Below are positions 1 through 13,100 of a stretch of DNA of 64,000 nucleotides, piece after piece. Each line of letters starts with the position of its first letter. Position 1 is the first letter of the stretch. Under the pieces are notes generated by a model. It was not told the DNA's origin. It did no database searches and saw only the letters and a program-made list of their open reading frames with translations. Source of the DNA: Megaleporinus macrocephalus. Taxonomy: Eukaryota > Chordata > Actinopteri > Characiformes > Anostomidae. The DNA is taken from contig CM038716.1 in the NCBI GenBank assembly GCA_021613375.1, positions 7,252,394-7,316,393 of the forward strand. Reading direction: 5' to 3'. The translations under genes were made by a program, and so were the position numbers.

Positions 1-150
1 CCACCTTCTTCCCCGGCCGCTGTGCAGAAATCTTCTGTCACGGTAAAAGGGTAGGGGCACCTCGGTGTCCTTCACCCCGACGTCATCAACGGCTTTGAAC
101 TCACCATGCCCTGCTCCGCCCTCGACATTGACATCGAACACTTCCTGTGA
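1..150 (+). CDS. farsb: Phenylalanine-tRNA ligase beta subunit, C-terminal end (partial, one frameshift)
   Basis: This is the C-terminus of the beta subunit of cytosolic phenylalanyl-tRNA synthetase, the alpha2-beta2 enzyme that charges tRNA-Phe. From base 3 the frame reads [11 protein letters not shown] then CHGKRVG. After one extra base in the G run at 54-57 it reads LGVLHPDVI and [10 protein letters not shown], ending with TGA at 148-150. These words match the end of vertebrate FARSB as I remember it ([28 protein letters not shown]). The rest of the gene lies left of the window. The single extra G shifts the frame and would stop early at an in-frame TGA, so either the base is an assembly error or the allele is damaged. 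The clean downstream frame favours an error. A possible poly(A) signal ATTAAA is at 586-591. The gene is convergent with sgpp2, as in human. Confidence 0.88.
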
Positions 151-805
151 TGTCACAACTTAAGCCAAACCCACACCAATAGCATGTTGCCAAGAGGTCT
201 TCAAATCGCACCCTGGATCCAGATTCCGGTCCTGTTTTTTGTAATCAGTGGCCTTTAACTGAACCGGTGATGTTGTAACTGGCCAGTTGGTGTCACATGC
301 ACCCGTTATTACAACATCCAGCACCGGAAACTAGATTCAGGCTGTGGATTCGACTTCCTGCACTGGCCAAGCTTTTTAAGACTGGGGTTGGTTACACTTA
401 CTGTAGCCCCAGCCACATCTGGGGGAATGGGGGCGGAGTCTGCTCTCCATATTAAGTTCAGATCTGCAAAAATCACGTCAATATTTTATTAAGGCTTCAT
501 CCCAGACAGTTGTATGTATTTAATGGTTTAAATATAGTAGGTTATTGTGTCTCTGTGCTTCATATACCTGCGTATTACATCTGACATTAAAATCAAACAG
601 ACAAAAACCAAAATCCACTCCTGGTTTTTCTTAATGAGACTAGTTACACAATGCCCCAAATTCAAATTATAGCTTTTGTTGTGGCCCACTTGTATGTGCA
701 TCAATCAGCCAATTACTAAATTACTCAAACTTTACAGGTGACCCTCGTGGAAATCTAATCTGATCTCCTGAAGGGCTTAATATGCTAAAATACTCTGATC
801 ATCAT
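151..805. other. farsb 3' UTR and intergenic DNA
   Basis: No coding signal is seen. ATTAAA at 586-591 lies 436 bases after the farsb stop and is the best poly(A) candidate. The rest is unremarkable AT-rich sequence. Confidence 0.45.
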
Positions 806-1432
806 TGACATTAAAACCACCTCCATGTTTCTCCATATCTGTCCACTGTATCAGCTCCACTGACCATACAGGAGCTCCACTTACAGACTGTAGTTCATCT
901 GATTCTTTGTATACTTTATTACTCTGTTCTTTAATGATCAGGACCCCACAGGACCACCACAGAGCAGATACTATTAGGGAGGTGGATCATTCTTACCACT
1001 GCAGTGACACTGACATGGTGGTGGTGTATGTTAGTGTGTGTTGTGCTGGTGTGAGTGAATCAGGCTGCAGTGCTGCTGGAGTGTTTAGTTTAAACACTGT
1101 GTCCACTCACTGTCCACTCTATTAGACACTCCTACTACTTGCTGGTCCACCGTGTAGATGTAAAGTCAGAGACAGGAGCTCATCTGCTGCTGCACAGTTT
1201 GTGTTCTCTAGTCCTTCATCAGTGGACACAGGACGCCGCCCACAGGATACTGCTGTCTGGATGTTGCTGGTTGGTGGACTATTTATAGTCTTCTAGTGAC
1301 ACTGAGGTGTGTCTGATCCACTCGTACCAGCACAACACACACTAACACACCACCACCACCATGTCAGTGTCACTGCAGTGCTGGGAGAATGATCCACCTC
1401 CCTAATAGTACCTGCTCTGTGGTGGTCCTAAT
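806..1432. mobile_element. Fold-back DNA element, copy A
   Basis: The left arm (CAGCTCCACTGACCATACAG, TAGTTCATCTGATTC, GGACCACCACAGAGCAG) is answered later by its reverse complement (ATGTCAGTGTCACTGCAGTG, CTGCTCTGTGGTGGTCCT), so the element is a long inverted repeat with a short spacer. No transposase frame is present, so it is non-autonomous. The outer end of the right arm is missing in this copy. Other copies lie at 15582-16090 and 28299-28941. Confidence 0.75.
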
Positions 1433-1929
1433 ATTGTATAGTCTTATTACTATGTTTTCTTTCATAGCACAGGGTTACAGAGTAACAGGGGCGTCGTTGC
1501 TGATAGGGTGTGTGTTGTAACGGTCAGTAGTCCAAAAGGCTGTGAGGTGGGAACGGCTGTGTTTTCAGATTAGACTGTGATCCTACAGCGCGGGTGTGTC
1601 TGTGACTCATAAACCCGTTTAAAGCCGTAAAGGCGGAGCGGCTTAACAACACGGTGGCCATAAACGTTCAACAGACAGGAAAGAGATCTTCCACAGCTCA
1701 TGTTCCTCGTTTATTCATTCCTGTTCCAGCGACAGAATCATAAACTCACACAGCTTTTTCTTTTATCCAAAAACGTCACATAGACACGAGTTTCAAAACA
1801 TGTTCGGATTTGGTCTGAAATATAAATGACTCAAAAATTGCTGCCATCGAAAGTTGAGCAACTGATATGAACAGAGCCGCTGAAACCAGCATGTGGTTAA
1901 AGTTTGATTAAGATGATAAATTAATTCAG
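1433..1929. other. Intergenic, nothing recognised
   Basis: Unique-looking sequence without an open frame of note, an RNA gene or a clear repeat. Confidence 0.3.
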
Positions 1930-2360
1930 TGATTTGGTGTGAAACGCTGAGTCAGAACTGTTCATAGTGGTGGTGAATGGAACCAGACGTCTACCTCTAA
2001 AAGCTCCCTCACAGAAAGATATTACATGAAGTGGTTATGAATAATTGGCCAGATTTCTGAGACGCTGTATGATAGTTTTAATTTTGACATTAAAACCCAT
2101 TCATGGTGGAGGGATACATGCAGGGGCGTTCTGAGGTAAAATAGTTCTGAAAGGAAACATACTATTTTTAGATTTTTCCAGTGTTTTGCCAGCAACAACA
2201 TCTATATAAACACCCAGAAGTCATGTCTAGGTTCACTGGTGGGTTTGATAGCAAATAATGTGTCTACATTTGTGTTGTAGACATGGTGACCCCAGTTCCC
2301 ATCACCACCACCACCATTGAAGAGTCTCTTTAATCAACCATCTCACACCAAACCCACTCG
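1930..2360. repeat. Degenerate copy of the TTAA element family
   Basis: It shares GGAACCAGACGT, CTCTAAAAGCTCCCTCACAG, GGTGGAGGGATACATGCAGG and CCCATCACCACCACCA, in the same order, with 21546-22852 and 37585-37985. The outer ends are not preserved. It sits between farsb and sgpp2. Confidence 0.65.
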
Positions 2361-3280
2361 GTAGTCTTTGTATGTCATTCCTAATGGATCTTAAAGATGG
2401 CTACCCAGATAGCAAGCATATATTGGTCCACTGGCTGGCTTAGGTTGGAATCCTCAGACCACCCAGATTGGTCTCCTTTATTTTAGACCATTAACTAAGA
2501 CAAATATAAAAAAATATAACTGTGAAAACGCCAAATATAAAGTTAATTTTGAATATAATGATGAAAATTATTTACTGCACTAATTAGAACATAGACAACG
2601 AATCAATAAATAAATTGGACTGAATTTTGTTTAATATTTTGTTGGTGGCCTGCCTGGAAAACGCTTAGCTCAATGCCATTGGACCGCCACCTTTGCCAGC
2701 AGTGGGTCAACAGTGGCTTGCTTTCCTTTTGCTATCATGGGCGTCTTGATTAGAGAGAAAATTACGGCTTGAAAGTGCTAGTTTGGCAAAAAAATCAGTT
2801 ATGCTTCTACGCCTACAAAGCTAACGTAGCTCACAAGTAATAGACTAGTACAATAATTAGTATGTCTAACTGACCAACCACTTGCCTCAAATATAAAATG
2901 GATAAAAGTACAGAAACACACAGAGTCTTGATGCTGCTACAGTTTCTAGCTCTATGCTAACGTACTTCAGTCCATGTTTATAGATAACAGTGTATCACAC
3001 AGTTCCAGAAACCACATAATCAAGTCTTATTAGAGATACTGAACCACTCCACACGGTCTGAGGCGAGTCTGGGTTAATTTAGTGAGGCATAATCTTCCAT
3101 TACTTCTTAGCTTCTTTAGCTAAGTAGGTTCAGTGCTAAAACTGGGGAAGCAGCCTTCAGACGTCAAGCATGATTTGGCTGATTGACTGTATTTGATGGT
3201 GAAGCTTTAAACACTTATTCTAACTTTCAACCTGGTCAAATGTTTTCAACTCTAATGGCAGCCATTCAGATTTTCCCCTA
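2361..3280. other. Intergenic, nothing firm
   Basis: AT-rich sequence. The stretch near 2650-2750 weakly resembles the reverse complement of 27190-27270 (words such as CACTGCTGG and CCACTGG), suggesting an old dispersed repeat. No gene is seen. Confidence 0.3.
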
Positions 3281-3884
3281 CACTGTAAAAATTCAAGGTG
3301 TCTTAGATATTAAGATATTAAGTGCCCCCAAAACCTCTGATGGAATTCCTGGAGGAACCCTTAGCCGTCTACAAGCTCTTGCAAGAGCTGCTAACTACCT
3401 CACTGGGTTCCAACAAACACCATGCATTGGGTCTTGGGTTCCTAGAAGAACTCTTTTTTTTTTTTTTTTTTGAGTGAAGACCAAAAAGGGGGTTCTTTTA
3501 AGAACACTAGTCATCACAAAGTTCTTCTATTCCTCTTCTACAAGGTTCCTTTGGTAACCTAAAGTTTGATGGATTTGGTCATCGTCATTTTTCAATTGTG
3601 CTGTTGGGCTTAACTGTGGCTGCAGTAGTAAATATAAGCCTCAGCTTAGGGACCTTGAGCTTAAACTCAAGATACCTGAATAATCAGTTCTTCTGACAGG
3701 TTCTTTGAAGCACGCAGACCATGCTGGATAGCATGGTTCCTCAAGGAACCTTGTTAAAGATCTTAAGTTAGTCAGAGAATCTCCTTCTCAGAAGGGTTCC
3801 TGGAGGCTCCCTGAGGAGTTCCACCAGTGTGGCCAGCTGAGGAACCCCAAAAGGTGCCTTGAGTATTCTTTCATTTTTACAGTG
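3281..3884. mobile_element. Non-autonomous DNA transposon with CACTGTAAAAAT ends and TA target
   Basis: The left end CACTGTAAAAAT (3281-3292) is mirrored exactly by ATTTTTACAGTG ending at 3884, and a TA lies outside each end, consistent with a TA target duplication. The interior has GGGTTCCTGGAGG and AAGGTTCC style words but no transposase. A poly-T run of about 18 is at 3454-3471. The superfamily is not decided. Confidence 0.72.
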
Positions 3885-4108
3885 TAAGTCTTTATCCTGT
3901 ATTTTGCTTCTTATTCCCTGAGGTTTTGTTGTTTTAGGTACCAGGTACCATTGTCCAAGCTCCTTATCCATCACAGCATCTATAAGTTCAGGGAAATGTG
4001 GTACTAATTACTGTCCGTGGTAATTCCTACAGGTGTAGCAGTTGGAGAATAGCTTGAAAAGAGGTTGCTGTTTTCCTTTACTACTCCTGTAAACAATAAA
4101 GTCAGAAA

Positions 4109-7100
4109 TCATAGCAGCCCCAACATCATGAATGCCCGGCAGACCACCGTGCTGTTGACCAGCCCGATGGCCGAGTACGTGCTAAACTTGTACGGGACCT
4201 CGATCTCTTTCCTCCTGCGAGCTTCAATGTCGTTGAACGCGGCACCGTAGGTCCAGCAGAGCAGCCGCAAGCTGACCCACTTCACCGTCTGCCGGGTCAG
4301 CACCAGGATGACCAATCCTACGGCTAACCGAGCCACGCCGACGGCAAAGGACGCAAGAGTCAGAGGCGGTAGGCTCACTGGAAAAGGCCCCGCCGGTTCA
4401 AAGGTCAGGCCTAGCTGCTGGTTGACCCAGTATCCCACGGAGCAACCCGTTGCCGAGCCCATGATGATGGTGGTGTCCCCCCGTGTGGTGCTATAATGGT
4501 CCAGCTCGGGGTATTTATAGCACAGGTAGAGGGACAGCAGCACTACTACCACCGGGGACAGAGGACTGTTCAGCTGCAGGTAGTCCAGTGTGCTCCAGTA
4601 TGGGTAGCTAACTCCCAGGATCAGCGCTGATATGACAATTCCACAGATCACATCCTGCGAGAGATAAAGAGGAAAGAGTGGTCAGTGATCGTTCGGCATG
4701 ACTTTCCACGTTTACCCCAATGTGGCCGAGCCAGTCAGTCAGAACATACTTGGTTCTTTAGGTTTAGCACTGGAGCTACAGAAGTTAATCCTGGTGCTTA
4801 TGGAAGTGCTGTACTCTACAGCTATACTGAAGCATAGGTTTGTCTATAATTTGCTTATTCAGTCTAATATATATATATAAGGACTCAGCGTTGAGTCGAA
4901 TCTCTGTTGGCTCTGATGCGGAGTTGGTTTAGCGATTCTGTTTTCGGTAGAAAATAAAGTTTCCTACTCGGGATTTTTGGTTATAAAGTGAACTTTGCCT
5001 CAGCGTTCTCACTCGAAGTCCTACAGTATATATATATATATATATATTGCGTCGCTGCATCACGCCCACTGAAAGCATGGATTTATCCAGAGCGCGAGCT
5101 GCAGCTACAAACAATCACTCACGTGTATCTAAAGTTGTGGGAGTTTCACACAGAAACTCAACAGTGTGGTGCTCTGTCAGCTCTGCACAGTGGAGATGAT
5201 CACAACAGTACAACTGCTATACACGAGACCTTGAAGATCAAACATCCCGTAGAGCTTCATCAACACAGCAGCAGGACAGCACCTGTTTACCTGTTTATCT
5301 TATCTTAGCAGATTATTTATAGATTATTAACACGTGTAACATGTTTCTTTCAGTAGTAGTTTAAACGTTTTCTGTTATTTTCTCTTATTTTTATTCTCTC
5401 TGCTCGACTGTGACACCTGCAGTAACCAGATTACTAGCACGTGGGTTAAGCTGCCGCTACGCCTACACTCTGAGCTGTTGTGCTTCAACCACACATGAAA
5501 AGGCTGGAGCTCTAGTTCAGCCACGTGATTGGTTTAGGGGGCGCTATTCTCATTCTCATTGGCTGTTCGTGTTGTCTCTCAAAACACGGACGAAACTTCA
5601 ACTACGTCTTATAGTTCTATTGAGGAAACGTTATTTCGCGATAATTATCGTTATCGTTTTATCACCCAGCCCTACTGCTTGGGCGATTATCTTTCAGCTG
5701 GCAGCAAGTTATTTAACCCTAACTGGTGCAATGAGTTGCTTCTCATGTCTTAAACAACCATGTTGAAGGACACATCTCATGGTCGTGGACAAGATGTTAG
5801 TCTGTTTGAGAAGGGTCGAATCATTGGCATGCATCAAGAAGAGAAAACATCTAAGGAGATTGCAGAAACGACTAAAGTTGGGTTAAGAACTGTCATCGTT
5901 AAAAACTGGAAGGATAGTGGGGACCAATCGTCTTCGAGGAGGAAATGTCCTGAATGAACGTGATCACTTGAACGTTTGGTGAAATCCAATCGAAGAAAAA
6001 CAACAGAAGAACTCAGAAGGGAACTCAAGGGATTGGGACTGAACGGCTGTGTAGTCTTACGAAAACCACTAATCAGGCTTCAATTGCTAGGGAGCATAAG
6101 GAGTGGACCCTGGAGCAATGGAAGAAGGTCATGTGGTCTGATGAGTCCAGATTTACCCTGTTCCAGAGTGATGGGCGCATCAGGTACAAGCCTGTGGAGG
6201 CAGTGCCATGATCTGGGGTTGCTGCAATTGGTCAGGTCTAGGTTCAGCAACAGTATGTGCTCAAAGAATGAGGTCCACTGACCACCTGAAGATACTGAAT
6301 GACCAGGTTCTTCCATCAATGGATTTCTACTTCCCTGATGCCAGGATTCATTGGGCTCAAATTGTGAGAGAGTGGTTCAGGGAGCATGAGACATCATTGT
6401 CACACATGGATTGGCCACCACAGAGTCCAGACCTGAACCCCATAGAGAATCTTTGGGATGGGCTGGAGAAGGCTTTGCGCAGCAGTCAGCCATCCTCAAT
6501 GCAAGATCTTGGTGAAAACCTAATGCAACACTGGATGGAAATAAATCTTGAAGATATGAATGAAGAACGAGTGCTGAGCTGAGAGCTGGTTTACAGGCAG
6601 TGGCAGCAGAAGCTAGTCAATAACAAGCTGGTCATGTATTTCAGTTGACACTTATAGGGCAAAGAGCAAACTGCTGACGGCCTCTCATTCATTCATGCTG
6701 ACACTCCCTCTCACGGAGACGTGGGTAGTAGCCTTTTCTTCACTCTATTAGATGCAAACACGAGAAAGCAGGAACTCTGAATACCTTATTGTATTGAGAA
6801 CTTCTCAGTTGGTCCAGCTTGTATGGCGGGATTTTCCAGACTTTATTCAAATTCACATGCAAATGGTCTATTTTCAATTGCATTTCATTGTGAGTGTATA
6901 TTATTAAAGACATAATTTAAATTCAAATGCAAGACATACATTTGCATTAGTGTGTATGCTGGCTGTTATTGTGGTAAAGTGCTTAACAGTCTGATTCAGA
7001 CCAATCAGGAAACTTTAAACAACCCCGATTTGCAAGCGTGTTTCCTCTTGGTTGCGCTTGCATCCTGCTTGCATTTGCATTTGCAATCTTAGAGGTGTCC

Positions 7101-9749
7101 TCACTTTACCATCGGGAAGGCTTTCTGTCAATCAAGCGCTGTGGGCGGGACATCAGGAGGGACATTCTAGTGCAAGTGTGTTTAAAAAGAATGGGATCCC
7201 TGTCTTAGGGGCGTCTTCACCTTTATAGGTGACCCCAGTCTTTGAAGTGTCCTCACTTTTATAGGTGACACCAGTCACCTATAAAAGCGCCACCAAGAGA
7301 AAACACCTACTCCAATCTTAGAGGTGTCCTCACTTTTACAAGTTACTCCAATCTTAGAGGTGTCCTCACTTTTACAAGTTACTCCAATCTTAGAGGTGTC
7401 CTCACTTTTACAAGTTACTCCAATCTTAGAGGTGTCCTCACTTTTACAAGTTACTCCAATCTTAAAGGTGTCCTCACTTTTACAAGTTACTCCAATCTTA
7501 GAGGTGTCCTCACTTTTACAAATTACTCCAATCTTAGAGGTGTCCTCACTTTTACAAGTTACTCCAATCTTAAAGGTGTCCTCACTTTTACAAATTACTC
7601 CAATCTTAGAGGTGTCCTCACTTTTACAAGTTACCCCAATCTTAAAGGTGTCCTCACTTTTACAAGTTACTCCAATCTTAAAGGTGTCCTCACTTTTACA
7701 AATTACTCCAATCTTAGAGGTGTCCTCACTTTTACAAGTTACTCCAATCTTAAAGGTGTCCTCACTTTTACAAGTTACTCCAATCTTAAAGGTGTCCTCA
7801 CTTTTACAAATTACTCCAATCTTAGAGGTGTCCTCACTTTTACAAATTACTCCAATCTTAGAGGTGTCCTCACTTTTACAAGTTACTCCAATCTTAGAGG
7901 TGTCCTCACATTTACAAGTTACTCCAATCTTAAAGGTGTCCTCACATTTACAAGTTACTCCAATCTTAAAGGTGTCCTCACTTTTACAAATTACTCCAAT
8001 CTTAGAGGTGTCCTCACTTTTACAAGTTACTCCAATCTTAGAGGTGTCCTCACTTTTACAAGTTACTCCAATCTTAAAGGTGTCCTCACTTTTACAAATT
8101 ACTCCAATCTTAGAGGTGTCCTCACTTTTACAATTTACCCCAATCTTAAAGGTGTCCTCACTTTTACAAGTTACTCCAATCTTAAAGGTGTCCTCACTTT
8201 TACAAATTACTCCAATCTTAGAGGTGTCCTCACTTTTACAAATTACTTCAATCTTAAAGGTGTCCTCACTTTTACAAATTACTCCAATCTTAGAGGTGTC
8301 CTCACTTTTACAAGTTACTCCAATCTTAGAGGTGTCCTCACATTTACAAGTTACTCCAATCTTAAAGGTGTCCTCACTTTTACAAGTTACTCCAATCTTA
8401 AAGGTGTCCTCACTTTTACAAGTTACTCCAATCTTAAAGGTGTCCTCACTTTTACAAGTTACTCCAATCTTAGAGGTGTCCTCACATTTACAAGTTACTC
8501 CAATCTTAGAGGTGTCCTCACTTTTACAAGTTACTCCAATCCTAGAGGTGTCCTCACATTTACAAGTTACTCCAATCTTAGAGGTGTCCTCACTTTTACA
8601 AATTACTCCAATCTTAGAGGTGTCCTCACTTTTACAAGTTACTCCAATCTTAGAGGTGTCCTCACTTTTACAAGTTACTCCAATCTTAAAGGTGTCCTCA
8701 CTTTTACAAGTTACTCCAATCTTAAAGGTGTCCTCACTTTTACAAATTACTTCAATCTTAGAGGTGTCCTCACATTCCAGGCAACTGCATTCTTAGAGGT
8801 GTCCTCACTTTTACAGTAGACTCCAGTCTTATAGGTGTCCTCACATTTACAGGTGACCCCAGTCTTATAGGTGTCCTCACATTTACAGGTGACCCCAGTC
8901 TTATAGGTGTCCTCACATTTACAGGTCACCCCAGTCTTATACGTGTCCTCACATTTACAGGTGACCCCAGTCTTTCAGGGCTCTTCACATTTACAGGTCA
9001 CCCCAGTCTTATACGTGTCCTCACATTTACAGGTGACCCCAGTCTTATAGGTGTCCTCACATTTACAGGTGACCCCAGTCTTATACGTGTCCTCACATTT
9101 ACAGGTGACCCCAGTCTTTCAGGGCTCTTCACATTTACCAGTAACTCCTGTTTTGCAGGTAAGCAGCAAGTTATCCCAGACCTTATTCTTACAGGTGTCC
9201 TGAATCCTACAGGTGACCTCTGTATTACGGGTGAGTACGGGAGTGTTCAGTGTGTCATATGTGACATCACTCTTACAGGTAAGAATTAATCCAGGTAGTC
9301 TGTAGGTAATCTGTTACAGGTTGGGAGTAGAGAAGAATCATTTGCAGTTTATTATCTTTATTCAGAGACTACCGTAACCCTGTAGACGTAGAAGAGACGT
9401 TCTCTGACCTGTCAGTGAAACAGTGTATTCAGAAGGGTCTCTACTGCTCTACTACTCAGTAACAGAACTTTTACTGCAGTGCTGAGTTCAGGCTGCTCCT
9501 CAACACTGTTCACACACACACACATTAAGTTCTCACCACTGTTCTCACACACACACACACACACACATTAAGTTCTCACCAGTGCAGAGTGCATGCCGGT
9601 GTAGAGTCGACTGAGCGACACGAGTGCTGACAGAACCACAGCCACAACCAAACCCAGCTCAAATGGGAACTGAAATACATACAAACACAGATTAATGTAT
9701 ACATTTCTTTAAATCTATACATAAACAAAACATGTTACAGTTGCATACA

Positions 9750-9810
<61 letters not shown>

Positions 9811-10116
9811 CACAGCAAATGCAGTAAGGTTTGTGTGGATGCTACCTGCACTCTCTCCGGGGCGCTCAGCAGGAGGGTGAACGATATTGCAGTGGCTGCC
9901 ATTGCGTGTGTGGAGGGAAGGCCGTACTCCACGTCCACGCGCCTCTCTAGCTTCACCACAGGGGGAGCTGTAGGTCGCGGCAGCTTCAGGACATCCTTCA
10001 TCACCTGGCCTATATACATGACCACCTGCAGACCCACAGAGAGAGGAAGGATGTTCAGCTCACTGATTAGTTCATGCAGTAAAAATCTGTTTTTATTGTT
10101 CAGTGTGTGTGTGTGT

Positions 10117-10149
<33 letters not shown>

Positions 10150-13100
10150 TGTGTGTGTGCGTGCATAAGTGCGTAACTCACAGCCCAAATGTTGACCAGC
10201 CGTCGACACAGGAAGGGGTCCAGGTTCCAGTGGATGCAGGGCAGGAAGGAGATGTAGAAAATTTCATTCCCCAGCATAGCCGACACCACAAACAGGAAAT
10301 ACAGAGGCCGGTTTCTCACTTCATACTGGGGCTTCGGGAGCTGAGGGGTAAGACGGGGTTGCGTGAGGATGTAGCACAGGCTAACAGAATGGTGCACAGT
10401 AACACAATGATAAACAACATAGTGATGCAGGGTAACAGCATAGTGCGGAGTAACAGTAGACTAATGTAGAATAACAGCATTATGTATAGCAGGGGTATTT
10501 AATTAGAATTCAGGTCCAGTTGGTGGAAATGTCCTCAGGCCAAGGTCCGGACCATCAGAACTTCTAGCGTGTGTTCTGATTCAGTGGTGTATCCTGTTTA
10601 CTGAAGTAGTCTAGTATCAGCATCTTATACCATTAGCTACTGAAACACCAACACATCACACATACCGTTCAGTATATTTCAGTATATTTACTGTTTAAAT
10701 GCTGAACTGAATTAATTATTTATAAAACTTCAAATAAATGTTTTATTCCCTCACTTGAAGTAAACACAAGTGCTGTATTAAAAAAACAATGCGCCGCGTG
10801 CACAGATCTGATTGGCTGAGAAGTGGGTTTGGTGATCTTACAACGCCCGCGATTGGTCTTTGTGTATACTGCGCCACAAAGCCTGTATAACTTAAAGGCA
10901 AGAAACGTTCCTCCGCTTAAAATAAACACTGTCGAAACACTGTTAGGGTCCGCATTGGACAACGTCTGGGTCCGGACCTGGACCGCGGTCCGGCTATTAG
11001 TGACCGCTGATGTATAGTATAGAGTAAAGCAATGTAGCAGAGGAATTCAGAGTAACAGTAACAGAGTAAAGCAAAGCAATGTAAACAGGAATACGGAGTA
11101 CTGTATGGAGTAATGTGGAGTAACTCGATACAATGTTGAGGAATACTGAGTAATATATGGTAATATAGAATAATGTGGAGTAAAAGAGTAAAGCAATGTA
11201 ATTCAAAGGAACACAGAGTAATAAAGAGTAACAAAATAATGTGTAATGTAGTGTAACAGTATTATGTATAGTATGGGATAATGTAATGTATAGAGTAACA
11301 GTAACAGAGTAAAGCAATGTGAATATAGAGTACTGTAAAGAGTAATGTGGAGTAACTCAGAGTAACAGAGTAAGGCGATACAATGCTGAGGAATACTGAG
11401 TAATGTGGAGCAACAAAGTAATGTATGGTATAGAATAACGTGAAGTAGTACAGGGTTAAGGAGTAAAGCAATGTAATTCAGAGGAACATGGAGTAGTAAA
11501 GAGTAACAAATTAATGTGGAGCACAAAGTAATGTAGAGTAACAGTATTATGTATAGTATAGGACAATGTATAGCAATGGAATGCAGAGTAGCAGTAACAG
11601 AGTAAAGCGATGTAAACGAGAATATAGAGTATACAGGAATACGGAATACGAGTAATGTGGAGTAACTCAGAGTAACAGGCGATACAATGTTGAGGAATAC
11701 TGAGTAATGTATGGTATAGAATAATGTGGAGTAGCACAGGGTTAAAGAGTAAAGCAATGTAATGTAGTGTAACAGTATTATGTATAGTATAGGAAAATGT
11801 ATAGCAATGTAGCAAAGGAATTCAGAGTAACAGTAACAGAGTAACGCAATGTAAACAGGAATGCGGAGTACTGTAAAGAGTAATGTGGAGTAACTCAGAG
11901 TAACAGATAGGCGATACAATGCTGAGGAATACTAGAACATATGTAGAGCAACAAAGTAATGTATAGAATAATGTGGGGTACAAAGTCATGTGGAGTAACA
12001 GGAATGTAGATGAGAAGATAAGGTAGAGTAACAGTAACAGTACTGCGGAGGAGTACTGTTGTTATGTAACAGAGCAGCACAGAATAATGCAGTGTATATA
12101 TTGCTGAGAAAATACTAAGTAATGTATGGTATAGAGTAGAGATGGACAGATCAGCGTTTTTGAGGCCGATCCCGATCGCCGATCATCTTTCAGCACGATC
12201 AGCCGATAGCCGATACCGATCGGGGGCGGGGCTATATGCCACGGCAGGGCTACATGTAGTTATTAGCGCAAGCAAGTCATGAAACATGGTCTAAACTGGT
12301 TTATTACCATTTTTAACGAGCTCATATGAAACAGCATCATATTCATAACTAACAGTAAATAAACAAAGTAAATCAAACACATATCCTCGATCAGCTCTCG
12401 GGATCAGCTCTAAATTGGAGAAATATCGGCCGATCACATATTTTGATAAAAAATCAGCCGATACCGATACATCAGCCGATCAATCCTTCCATCTCTAGTA
12501 TAGAGTAATGTAGAGTCATGTGAAGTAACAGAGTAAAGCAAAGTAATGCAAAGGAATACAGAATAATGTAAAGTGTAGAGTAACCGAGAGCAACAGAGTA
12601 AATCCATGTAACAGAGAAACACAGAGTAGAGCTTTAAATTAATTCAGAGTACTTGGAAATAACAGAGTGATGCAGAAGAATAAAGAGCAGCATACAGAAG
12701 TATAGAGTATATAGTGTAATACTCTCCTTAGTGTAGTTACTCGGTTAAGACTGTGCAGCTGGCTTTATTAGTGAATAGAAGACAAATGGAAAGCTGTGTT
12801 GTGTAACGTCCTCATAGTGTAACAAATGTGTTAGTGAACCGGAGACACGTAGCCCTGCGGAACTGGATTAAACACACCTGACTGGTGTTCAGGTGCTGCT
12901 GCAGACGCGCATTTGCATGTTAAAGTGATTTGCACAGTCAGAGCAGATCCCATCTGCCGGTCACTCCTAGTTCAGAACGTCCAGCAGCCTCTGTGATACT
13001 ACTGTGTTCTGACCATCATGTGGTCATGATTTAGCTTGTGACTGCTGAACTTTACAGGGTGTTGTTGGCTTTAAGGGTTAATCTACCTGAGTGTTTCCTT

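Larger units (their letters stand above)
10375..12720. repeat. Degenerate GAGTAACA tandem array in sgpp2 intron 1
   Basis: Loose repetition of GAGTAACAG, GTAAAGCAATGTA, GGAATAC and TATTATGTATAGTATA without a strict period. The array is split by two hAT elements (10490-11009 and 12137-12497) whose target duplications are array sequence. Long reverse-strand open frames here are low-complexity artefacts. Confidence 0.8.

Noticed and set aside
3183..3473. 96-codon open frame (+) at the TACACTGTAAAA element
   Set aside because: It runs from unique DNA into the transposon end and a poly-T run; no protein family resemblance.
7324..8796. 490-codon open frame (+) with a 12-residue repeat
   Set aside because: It is the 36-bp minisatellite read in one frame, inside an intron of a gene on the other strand, with no start context, domain or splice signals of its own.
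7206..9150. CRISPR array
   Set aside because: Units are directly adjoining without unique spacers, and the genome is animal.
10917..12622. Tyr/Leu-rich open frames on the minus strand
   Set aside because: They are low-complexity translation of the GAGTAACA array and a hAT element, within sgpp2 intron 1.
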